NCBI GenBank assembly: GCA_937900575.1
Contig: CALCEI010000063.1
Location: 1 to 5,961, forward strand
Length of the DNA stretch: 5,961 nucleotides
Origin: an uncultured Clostridia bacterium
Lineage (GTDB): Bacteria > Bacillota > Clostridia > Christensenellales > UBA1242
Direction: 5' to 3'
A model generated the notes under the pieces. It saw nothing but the letters and a program-made list of their open reading frames with translations, did not search any database and was not told the DNA's origin. Made by a program: the position numbers and the translations under genes. Numbering within the stretch: the first letter of the stretch is position 1; the number at the start of each line of letters is the position of its first letter. Of this stretch, positions 1-5,930 are shown piece after piece.

Positions 1-2130
1 CACACTCTCCCACGTGAAGAGTTCACTTCCATTGCCTTGGATCTTGTTTCCACTTATAACCAAAGTTATAGGGATATGATGGTTAAATCTGGCATGAGTT
101 GTGATTTAAGTTTGGGATATAACACAATTGATAGCCGTAGCCAAAAAACAAGCCAAAAATCCTTTATTGAACTTGCAAAAAAAGGCATTGCTTACCGTGA
201 AGATAAGCCAAGCCCATGGTGTTGTAAATGCAGAACTTCCGTTGCTGCAGCCGAACTTGAAGATAAAGATTTGGAAAGTGTGTTCAATTACCTTAACTTC
301 CGTCTTGCAGATGGCAGTGGCACAATTCCAATTGCAACCACAAGGCCAGAATTCTTGCCTGCATGTGTTGCCATCTTTGTAAATCCTGAAGATGAACGCT
401 ACACCCACCTTATTGGCAAAAAAGTTCTTGTGCCTTTGTTTGAAGAAAATCAAGTTGAAATTAAGGCAGATAGCAAAGTTGGTATTGATAAAGGTACAGG
501 TATTGTTATGTGCTGTACATTTGGTGACCAAACTGACGCAGAATGGTGGAAAGAATACCATTTGGAACTTAAACAAGCCATTGATGATGGTGGCAGAATG
601 ACAGAAATTGCTGGCAAATATGCTGGTATGAAGTCCATTGAAGCCCGTAAAGCCATAATTGAAGACTTAAAAGCACAAAACTATCTTTATAAACAAGACC
701 CAATTACTCACGCAGTTAAAGTGCATGAACGTTGTGAAGAACCAATTGAATTTTTATCCAAAAAACAATGGTTTATTCGCACTTCCACCCCAGAATTAAA
801 GCAAAAATGGTTGGATTTGGGCAACGAACTTGTTTGGCACCCAGAAAGCATGAAGGCACGCTACATGGCATGGGTAAGCAATTTGAACCAAGATTGGTCA
901 ATTTCTCGCCAAAGATACTTTGGTGTTCCATTCCCAGTATGGTATTGCGCAAAATGTGGTGCAGTTAAGTATGCAGAAACAAGCGAACTTCCTGTAAATC
1001 CACTTACAAGCAATCCAAGGTCTGCTTGTGCTTGTGGCAGCACGGAATTTGTGCCAGAAAGTGACGTTATGGATACATGGGCAACAAGTTCTGTTACCCC
1101 ACAAATCAACTGCAACTGGGCAGAAAATGAAGAAGAATGTGCAAGTAAAATGCCAATGGATATGCGTTTCTGTGGACGTGACATCATCACAACATGGTGT
1201 TTACGTACAATAATCAAAGCATATTATCACCAAGGTTGTTTGCCATGGAAAAACCTTATTGTTAATGGTTGGGTTATGGCAGATAAAGGCATCAAAATAA
1301 GCAAACACTTGGCAAACAGCAAAATGAATTTGAACGATTTGCTTACAAATTATGGTGCAGACGTAATCCGTTATTGGTGTGCAAATGGTGCCTATGGTCG
1401 TGACGTTATGTTTAGTGACGAAGGTTTGAAAGATGGCCTTAAACTTCAAAACAAAATTTGGAACGCTTCCAAGTTTGTGTTGAGTTTTATGGAAGGTTAT
1501 GTTCCTTCAAAACCAAAAACAATTTTGCCAATGGACCGTTACATCATGAACAAATTTAATGAAGCATACGAAAAAACTTATGCCTTCTATGAAGATGTTG
1601 AAATGGGTTATGCAAAAAATGAAATTGAAAAATTCTTCTGGAATTTCTGTGATAACTATATTGAAATTTCCAAGAAGCGTTTGTATCAACCAGAAGTGTA
1701 TGGCGAAGATGCAAAACAAAGTGCTCAATGGGCATGTTATAATGTCCTTCTTGGCATGTTGAAATTGTTTGCAATAACCATGCCACACATCACTGAAGAA
1801 ATTTATCAAAATTACTTCCGTCAATTTGAAAAAGAAAAGTCAATTCACTTGTGCAAACTTTCAAAAATTGATGTTGAAAATGAAGACAACATTATTGCAA
1901 ATGGCGATATGGTTATTGACATCGTATCACGTGTTCGTCAATTTAAGAGTGAAAACAAATTAAGCCTTAAAACTGAAATTGATTACATCAAAATTTCCAA
2001 CACAGATTTAAGTTTTGTAACCGATTGTGAAAGTGACATTAAAGCAGTTACATCAGTTCATGAAATTAAATATGAAACTGCACCATTTGATGTTGAAATC
2101 GGCAACGCAATTTTGGAAGAAAATAAATAA
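1..2130 (+). CDS. valS: Valine--tRNA ligase, archaeal-type, 5' end cut off by the window
   Basis: Cytoplasmic class I aminoacyl-tRNA synthetase that activates valine and charges tRNA-Val. The reading frame is open from base 1, so the true start lies outside; 709 residues are visible and roughly 100-150, including the HIGH motif, are missing. Visible in order (numbered from codon 1): a zinc-type WCCKC at 73-77; the CP1 editing domain starting with TTRPE at 113-117 and including the GTGIVM and TFGDQTD segments, where mischarged Thr-tRNA is cleared; a second metal-binding knuckle, CAKC at 316-319 with CAC at 343-345; DTWATSS near 358; the KMSKS-loop equivalent KISKH at 432-436; and a helical anticodon-binding domain from about 500 onward. 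The wording of these blocks matches the archaeal/Rickettsia-like ValRS group rather than the usual Bacillus/E. coli form, and the C-terminal coiled-coil arm is absent. The KMSKS loop and the GHDIIRTW block (here GRDIITTW) are divergent. The gene ends in tandem TAA TAA. The family call is very secure. Confidence 0.97.
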   Translation, partial: HTLPREEFTSIALDLVSTYNQSYRDMMVKSGMSCDLSLGYNTIDSRSQKTSQKSFIELAKKGIAYREDKPSPWCCKCRTSVAAAELEDKDLESVFNYLNFRLADGSGTIPIATTRPEFLPACVAIFVNPEDERYTHLIGKKVLVPLFEENQVEIKADSKVGIDKGTGIVMCCTFGDQTDAEWWKEYHLELKQAIDDGGRMTEIAGKYAGMKSIEARKAIIEDLKAQNYLYKQDPITHAVKVHERCEEPIEFLSKKQWFIRTSTPELKQKWLDLGNELVWHPESMKARYMAWVSNLNQDWSISRQRYFGVPFPVWYCAKCGAVKYAETSELPVNPLTSNPRSACACGSTEFVPESDVMDTWATSSVTPQINCNWAENEEECASKMPMDMRFCGRDIITTWCLRTIIKAYYHQGCLPWKNLIVNGWVMADKGIKISKHLANSKMNLNDLLTNYGADVIRYWCANGAYGRDVMFSDEGLKDGLKLQNKIWNASKFVLSFMEGYVPSKPKTILPMDRYIMNKFNEAYEKTYAFYEDVEMGYAKNEIEKFFWNFCDNYIEISKKRLYQPEVYGEDAKQSAQWACYNVLLGMLKLFAITMPHITEEIYQNYFRQFEKEKSIHLCKLSKIDVENEDNIIANGDMVIDIVSRVRQFKSENKLSLKTEIDYIKISNTDLSFVTDCESDIKAVTSVHEIKYETAPFDVEIGNAILEENK

Positions 2131-2131
2131 T

Positions 2132-2167
2132 AAAAAAACAGGAATTAATTTTCCTGCTTTTTTATTT
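2132..2167. terminator. Rho-independent terminator, probably bidirectional
   Basis: A 6-bp stem, CAGGAA (2139-2144) with TTCCTG (2151-2156), encloses a 6-nt loop. It is preceded by an A7 run and followed by a T-rich run broken by one A. Read on the + strand it ends valS, whose stop codon is only 8 nt upstream. Read on the - strand the same stem is followed by T7, so it can also stop transcripts from groEL, which would leave a groEL 3' untranslated tail of about 200 nt. The stem is short, so its efficiency is uncertain. Confidence 0.8.
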
Positions 2168-2361
2168 TTGCTAATTTTAAAAATATTAAAAATAAATTAA
2201 ATAATTGTTTTGTTTTCGACACAATAAAACACTATTTTTAAGTATTTTGTGGCATTTTTAATTATTTTTTACTTATTTTTTGTTTTGAGTTAAATTTTAA
2301 TTAAAATAAAAAATAAACAAAATATAATTAAATTATTAATTTTTATTTTTTACATATTTTT
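2168..2361. other. Very AT-rich spacer between converging valS and groEL
   Basis: By my count about 20 of the last 191 bases before groEL are G or C, near 10% GC. I see no plausible coding region and no RNA gene. A weak hairpin (2226-2233 with 2241-2248, one G.U pair on the - strand transcript) and a 14-bp all-AT palindrome (2294-2307) are present. Both are near what such biased composition gives by chance. If groEL has no closer terminator, this stretch is the 3' untranslated part of the groES-groEL mRNA. Confidence 0.6.
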
Positions 2362-3972
2362 TTATTCGACAAATTTCTGCTTTTCCATTTTGCTTTTATC
2401 TTGCACAACAACACACTCGGTTGTAAGCAAAGTTGAAGCAACACTGCCTGCCGTTTGAAGTGCAGTTCGCGTAACTTTGTATGGGTCAATAATTCCTGCA
2501 GAAAACATATCACAAAATTTATTTTCTAATGCATCATAACCAAAATTTTCATTTTCATTTTTAAGCACTTCACTAACAATCACACCATCATCAACACCTG
2601 CATTTTTTGCAATTTGTCTTATTGGTGCTTCCAAGGCTTTTGCAATAATTTGTGCACCAAGTTTTTCATCGCCAGAAAGTGTTTTTTCAATCCATTTTTC
2701 AAGTTTTGGTTTTGCTCTTAAAAGGGCAATTCCCCCACCAACAACAATGCCTTCATCAATGGCAGAAATTGTTGCATTTAATGCGTCTTCAAAACGCAAT
2801 TTTTTCTCTCGCATTTCCACTTCACTTATTGCCCCAACTTTAATCATGGCAACGCCACCGTTCAAACTTGAAATTCTGCCTTGAATAACCTCACGGTCAA
2901 ATTCTTTTTTGGCTTCCGGCAATTTTTCTTTAAGTTCTTTAACTCGTTTGGCAATTTTATCTTTATCACCTTTTGCACCAATAATTGTTGTTTGGTCTTT
3001 ATCTGCCTTAACTTTTTCTGCATGCCCCAAATCTTCCAAGTTAACATCTAAAAAATTATTGTAAATGTCGCCAGAAATAAATTTTGCACCAACTGTTAAA
3101 GCAATATCGTCCAAAACTTTTTTACGTCTATCCCCAAAATATGGGGTTTTAACGCACAGGCAGTTGAAAATTTTACGCATGTTGTTAATTACAATTGTTG
3201 TAAGTGCTTCACCTTCCACATCTTCTGCAATAATAAATAAACTTCCACCGGCTTTTGCAACTTTTTCAATAATTGGTAAAATTTCTTGCACTTGGCTTAT
3301 CTTTTTATCTGTAACCAATATGTAAGGATTGTTAAGTTCTGCAACCAAAGTTGATTGGTCGGCACACATATAAGGGCTTATGTAACCCCTGTTTATTCGT
3401 GTTCCTTCCAAAATTGTTAGTGAACTTAACACGTTATTGCCTTCTTCTATGGTTATAACACCGTCTTTCCCAACACTTTCAAAGGCTTTGGCAATAAGTT
3501 CTCCTGTTGCATGACTTCCAGAAGAAATGCTTGCAACTTGACAGATATCTGCATTGTTTTCAACTTTTTTGCTGTTCTTTTTAACTTCTTCCACAACAAA
3601 TTCCACAGCAGAAGCAATGCCGTTCCTAAGCAAAATTGGATTTGCACCCATGCTAAAACACTTTTGACCTTCTGCAAAAATCCTTTCTGCAAGCACTGTG
3701 GCAGTTGTTGTGCCGTCTCCAGCAATATCATTGGTTTTTGTGCATGCACCACGCAAAATTTGTGCACCTGTGTTTTCAATTTCGTCTTCAAGTTCCACTT
3801 GTCTAGCAATGGTTACGCCGTCATTTGTAACCATCGGTGTTACAAACAATTCGTCCACAATCACGTTTCTTCCCTTTGGGCCAAGGGTTATTTTAACTGC
3901 ATCAGCAAGTTTTGTTACACCTTGCAACAATTTAATTCTTGCCTGTTCGCCCATAGCAATTTTCTTAATCAT
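2362..3972 (-). CDS. groEL: Chaperonin GroEL (Hsp60, 60 kDa subunit)
   Basis: Cytoplasmic group I chaperonin subunit; two stacked heptameric rings fold proteins with ATP and the GroES lid. The start is the ATG at 3972 (MIKKIAMGEQARIK), preceded by AGGAG at 6-nt spacing; the TTG one codon upstream is less likely. The product is 536 residues. Family landmarks are plain: LGPKGRNV in the N-terminal equatorial domain; the ATP-binding GDGTTT with D86 (E. coli D87); apical-domain blocks RGYISPY, LPIIEKVAKAG, IIAEDVEGEAL and FGDRRK; the catalytic Asp at about 396 (E. coli D398) in FEDALNAT, followed by EGIVVGGG; and IIDPYKVTR near the end. Oddities: the Gly/Met-rich GGM tail is missing (it ends KMEKQKFVE); the near-invariant APGFGDRRK reads TPYFGDRRK; there are eight cysteines. 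It is the second gene of the operon and overlaps groES by 8 nt. All active-site residues I can check are intact, so it should be functional. Confidence 0.98.
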   Translation of the reverse strand: MIKKIAMGEQARIKLLQGVTKLADAVKITLGPKGRNVIVDELFVTPMVTNDGVTIARQVELEDEIENTGAQILRGACTKTNDIAGDGTTTATVLAERIFAEGQKCFSMGANPILLRNGIASAVEFVVEEVKKNSKKVENNADICQVASISSGSHATGELIAKAFESVGKDGVITIEEGNNVLSSLTILEGTRINRGYISPYMCADQSTLVAELNNPYILVTDKKISQVQEILPIIEKVAKAGGSLFIIAEDVEGEALTTIVINNMRKIFNCLCVKTPYFGDRRKKVLDDIALTVGAKFISGDIYNNFLDVNLEDLGHAEKVKADKDQTTIIGAKGDKDKIAKRVKELKEKLPEAKKEFDREVIQGRISSLNGGVAMIKVGAISEVEMREKKLRFEDALNATISAIDEGIVVGGGIALLRAKPKLEKWIEKTLSGDEKLGAQIIAKALEAPIRQIAKNAGVDDGVIVSEVLKNENENFGYDALENKFCDMFSAGIIDPYKVTRTALQTAGSVASTLLTTECVVVQDKSKMEKQKFVE

Positions 3973-4252
3973 CAATAACTCCTATAACATCAATTTGTCT
4001 TAAAATAATGTAATTTTTGCCGTCTAATTTAAGTTCAACACCTGCGTATTTGTTAAAAACAACCTTTTCGCCAACCTTAACCTTGATTGTGCATTTTGTA
4101 TAATCCAAATCTTCGCCTGTGCCAACTGCAACAACTTTGCCTTGTTGTGGCTTTTCTTGTGCAGTTTGTGGTAGCACAATGCCAGATGCCGAAACATTCT
4201 CTTCTGTCTCTGGCAAAATAACCACTCTATCAAATAATGGTCTAAATTTCAT
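3965..4252 (-). CDS. groES: Co-chaperonin GroES (Hsp10)
   Basis: 10-kDa co-chaperonin whose heptamer caps the GroEL ring. The product is 95 residues, the normal family length. I chose the ATG at 4252 (MKFRPLFDRVV) because GGAGG lies 5 nt upstream; an in-frame TTG four codons earlier falls within that ribosome site and adds residues not usual in the family. Landmarks: RPLFDRVV at 4-11; the mobile loop at about 16-32 with the GroEL-contacting IVL at 25-27 (SASGIVLP here, usually TxGGIVLP); EKPQ..KVVAVG at 33-44; the roof hairpin near 45-60; KVGEKVVFNKYAG at 59-71; and LDGKNYIILR. After the usual ending at VI the protein adds two Asp codons, which lie in the overlap with groEL. It is first in the operon. 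No CIRCE operator precedes it. Confidence 0.98.
   Translation of the reverse strand: MKFRPLFDRVVILPETEENVSASGIVLPQTAQEKPQQGKVVAVGTGEDLDYTKCTIKVKVGEKVVFNKYAGVELKLDGKNYIILRQIDVIGVIDD
3979..3983 (-). promoter_or_regulatory. groEL ribosome binding site inside groES
   Basis: AGGAG read on the - strand, 6 nt before the groEL ATG at 3972. It lies inside the last codons of groES and supports the overlapping start, making translational coupling of the two genes likely. Confidence 0.8.
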
Positions 4253-4257
4253 TTTTA

Positions 4258-4262
4258 CCTCC
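4258..4262 (-). promoter_or_regulatory. groES ribosome binding site
   Basis: GGAGG read on the - strand, 5 nt before the ATG at 4252. It decides the groES start in favour of that ATG over the in-frame TTG at 4264. Confidence 0.85.
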
Positions 4263-4272
4263 AACGTTCACA

Positions 4273-4281
4273 ATAATAGCA
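4273..4281 (-). promoter_or_regulatory. Candidate extended -10 promoter of groES-groEL
   Basis: On the - strand the sequence reads TG-C-TATTAT, a good match to the extended -10 form of a housekeeping sigma promoter, with the TATTAT hexamer at 4273-4278. I find no good -35 at 16-18 nt, which extended -10 promoters tolerate. Transcription would start about 7 nt further on, just ahead of the groES ribosome site, giving a leader of only about 14 nt. There is no CIRCE inverted repeat, no CtsR heptamer pair and no clear sigma-32-type box in this 99-bp region. Confidence 0.4.
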
Positions 4282-4340
4282 ACAAATGTCATAAATCTAT
4301 CCAAAACCTGCCATTTTTCATAATTTTTGATTGAAAATAA

Positions 4341-4346
4341 TAAAAT
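4341..4346 (+). promoter_or_regulatory. Possible -10 box immediately before the SPOR-like gene
   Basis: TAAAAT matches the -10 consensus at five of six positions and ends 5 nt before the ATG at 4352. TTTTCA at 4315-4320 is a weak -35 at 20-nt spacing, longer than usual. If used, the transcript would begin at or next to the start codon, which would fit the absence of a ribosome site. In DNA this AT-rich such a match can easily arise by chance. Confidence 0.2.
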
Positions 4347-4351
4347 ATCAC

Positions 4352-5080
4352 ATGAGTTATACCTTCAATTATTACCAATATAAACAAAGAATTTCCAAAA
4401 AACAAAATTTTGGCTTTTGTTTGCTTGCCTTGTGCGTGATAATTCTTTTAGGTGGCATAATTGCCATAAACCAATTTGAAAAACCCACTGAACAACTTTA
4501 CTTTGTTGAAGTTCAATCTTTTACAACTTATTCTTCTGCTAGCATACTATCCAACCAAATAAAAAAGGAAAATGGCGCAGGATTTGTTTACTTTGATGGA
4601 ACGTATCATGTTTTGGCAAGTTTCTATCCAAATTCAGAAACGGCAGAAACTGTTGCAAAAAATTTGACATCAACTTATGCCAATGCAAAAATGTTTTCAG
4701 TGGATATCAACGCTTCAGTATACAACAAAAATTTAACAAGACAACAAAACAACATAACAGCAGACTTGTGTTTAACAACCCAAAATATAATAAATGGATT
4801 ATACGAAAATTCAATTGCCTTTGATAAGCAAGAAATAAATTTTAACCAACTTAAAACAACTTTAACCGATTATTCTTCGGTATACAATTCGGTTTATAAT
4901 GATTTTATTGATGAATATAAAAACAATAAAGATTATCAAAAAATCAAAGAAAATTTTGAAAAAATCAAAAAAAGTATGCAAAATTTAACGTTTTGTGATG
5001 TTCAAGACATGAATTTTTTAATTAAATACGAAACAATCAACATTTCCCTGTGCCTTAAAAACGCGTTAGATTTATTTTAA
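4352..5080 (+). CDS. Unrecognised single-pass membrane protein with a SPOR-like domain
   Basis: I do not recognise the family as a whole. From the ATG at 4352 the product is 242 residues. Residues 1-19 are short and basic (KQRISKK). About 20-41 is one strongly hydrophobic segment, which by the positive-inside rule places the rest outside the cytoplasm. Residues 49-118 follow the SPOR-domain pattern: YFVEVQSF, then a helix with A..L...I, a strand GFVYFDG, then YHVLASFYPNSETAETVAKNL. Classic SPOR domains bind denuded septal peptidoglycan, so a cell-wall or division role is possible but inferred. Residues 122-242 are mostly polar, Asn/Lys-rich and helix-prone, with no motif I know. An in-frame TTG at 4331 would add seven residues; neither start has a clear ribosome site. 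It diverges from groES and its last 9 nt overlap the converging transporter gene. The CDS is probably real: it is long, begins with a membrane anchor, and has a domain-like pattern. Confidence 0.85.
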   Translation: MSYTFNYYQYKQRISKKQNFGFCLLALCVIILLGGIIAINQFEKPTEQLYFVEVQSFTTYSSASILSNQIKKENGAGFVYFDGTYHVLASFYPNSETAETVAKNLTSTYANAKMFSVDINASVYNKNLTRQQNNITADLCLTTQNIINGLYENSIAFDKQEINFNQLKTTLTDYSSVYNSVYNDFIDEYKNNKDYQKIKENFEKIKKSMQNLTFCDVQDMNFLIKYETINISLCLKNALDLF

Positions 5081-5446
5081 TTTTTTCTTTTCTTTAACCA
5101 TTTCAATAATTTGATAAATTCCAAGAGCAATCAAAAATACGGCAAAACATTTTTTTAAAATTATGCTATCTATGTGGTTTGCAATCAACGCACCACACAC
5201 ACTAAACGCACTTCCCACCAGTGCAAACAACCAAGTGCTTTTGTAATCCACCAATTTGTTCTTTGTGTGAATAATAAGCGCCACAACTGCCATTGGCAAA
5301 AATGCAACAAGGTTTATGCCCTGTGCTTGCAGTTGATGATAACCCAAAAGCAATGTTAAAATTGGAATGGTTAATGTCCCACCACCCATGCCCATGCCAC
5401 CAATAATTCCACCAATAAGGCCAAGTAAAATCTCCACAAAAATCAT
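5072..5446 (-). CDS. TauE/SafE (TSUP) family half-transporter, subunit B
   Basis: Integral membrane protein of 124 residues, about half the usual 240-270 of a complete TauE/SafE permease. Full proteins carry two tandem repeats of about four helices, each opening with a glycine-rich motif. Here one repeat is seen: GLIGGIIGGMGMGGG at about 9-23 followed by IPIL, then hydrophobic segments near 42-60 (with LP at 50-51), 71-90 and 98-115, and a lysine-rich tail (KEKKKLK). It follows the partner gene by 6 nt, so the two should be co-translated and pair in the membrane. Family members export sulfite, sulfoacetate or related organic anions; the substrate here cannot be read from sequence. The ATG at 5446 is preferred, with AGGTGA just upstream; a GTG two codons earlier at 5452 abuts the partner's stop and is possible. 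The 3' end overlaps the converging SPOR-like gene by 9 nt. Confidence 0.92.
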   Translation of the reverse strand: MIFVEILLGLIGGIIGGMGMGGGTLTIPILTLLLGYHQLQAQGINLVAFLPMAVVALIIHTKNKLVDYKSTWLFALVGSAFSVCGALIANHIDSIILKKCFAVFLIALGIYQIIEMVKEKKKLK

Positions 5447-5448
5447 AT

Positions 5449-5454
5449 TCACCT
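5449..5454 (-). promoter_or_regulatory. Ribosome binding site of the second TSUP gene
   Basis: AGGTGA on the - strand, only 2 nt before the ATG at 5446 and overlapping the TAG stop of the upstream partner. It fits the right-hand part of the AGGAGGTGA consensus, so the short gap is acceptable. It favours the ATG over the GTG at 5452 and suggests translational coupling. Confidence 0.55.
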
Positions 5455-5815
5455 ACTTTAACAACATAATTGCTCCACCCAAAATCATAAAAAACACAAA
5501 AATACCTTTAAGAACATTGTTTCTTAACTTGTTAAGAAGCCCTGCTCCCAATGCACCACCTGCAACAATGCCAACAATAACAGGCCAACCTGTTGCAAAG
5601 TTTATTGAGTTATAGCACATGTAAACAATTGTACTAAGCAAACTCAATGGCAAAATTATAAACAATGCCGTTGCTTGTGCTTTTTTCTGTTCCATGTTAA
5701 ACATTTTGGTAAGCATTGGCACAACAATCATTCCACCGCCACCACCAAAAAAACCGTTAACAAGCCCTATTAGCGCACCAAAAAGAACAACTTTGAATTT
5801 ACTTATCTTTTTCAT
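5453..5815 (-). CDS. TauE/SafE (TSUP) family half-transporter, subunit A
   Basis: Integral membrane protein of 120 residues, again one four-helix repeat of the TauE/SafE fold. After a basic N-terminus (MKKISKFK) comes GALIGLVNGFFGGGGG at about 13-28 followed by MIVVPML, the family's glycine motif and conserved Pro. Hydrophobic segments follow at about 48-66 (with LP at 55-56), 74-94 and 103-119. The AQATALFIILP block parallels AQGINLVAFLP in its partner, so the two genes are homologous repeats, not fragments of a recent frameshift: each has its own basic or short start and complete repeat. It is the first gene of the pair. The ATG at 5815 has only a weak AAAG-type ribosome site. Likely role: with the downstream gene it forms one anion permease in the cytoplasmic membrane. 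The substrate is unknown. Confidence 0.92.
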   Translation of the reverse strand: MKKISKFKVVLFGALIGLVNGFFGGGGGMIVVPMLTKMFNMEQKKAQATALFIILPLSLLSTIVYMCYNSINFATGWPVIVGIVAGGALGAGLLNKLRNNVLKGIFVFFMILGGAIMLLK

Positions 5816-5870
5816 AATCTTTATTGTGTGTTACTTGATTGTTTTTTATTTACATAATCATTTTTACAAT

Positions 5871-5890
5871 AAAAAATTATATAATTTTTT
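5871..5890. repeat. Perfect 20-bp all-AT inverted repeat
   Basis: A6, TTATATAA, T6 is a perfect palindrome, flanked on its right by one further T. It lies between the candidate promoters and the start of the TSUP pair. It contains a TATAAT on the - strand. It could be an operator half-site pair, part of a promoter, or just low-complexity sequence. With no G.C pairs it would make a weak RNA hairpin. Confidence 0.5.
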
Positions 5891-5930
5891 TGCCTTACTG
5901 TTGCTTAAAAAAGTTTGCAATTTTTTCTGT

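Noticed and set aside
106..576. 156-residue open frame antisense to valS
   Set aside because: It is opposite the conserved editing domain of ValRS; the composition is that of a complement shadow and there is no sign of independent constraint.
2226..2248. Hairpin that could be a nearer groEL terminator
   Set aside because: The 8-bp stem has only one G.C pair plus one G.U pair and lacks a good T-run after it; the hairpin at 2139-2156 is better.
2294..2307. 14-bp palindrome ATTTTAATTAAAAT
   Set aside because: All A/T in a region near 10% GC, where such palindromes are expected by chance.
3511..3978. 155-residue open frame antisense to groEL
   Set aside because: It lies entirely opposite a strongly conserved gene, its product is Cys/Phe/Asn-rich as expected from the complement of AT-rich codons, and it has no family resemblance.
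5446..5455. Frameshift splitting a single TauE/SafE gene
   Set aside because: Both halves have complete repeats, own starts and a ribosome site at the junction; paired half-size genes of this family are known in Clostridia-like genomes.
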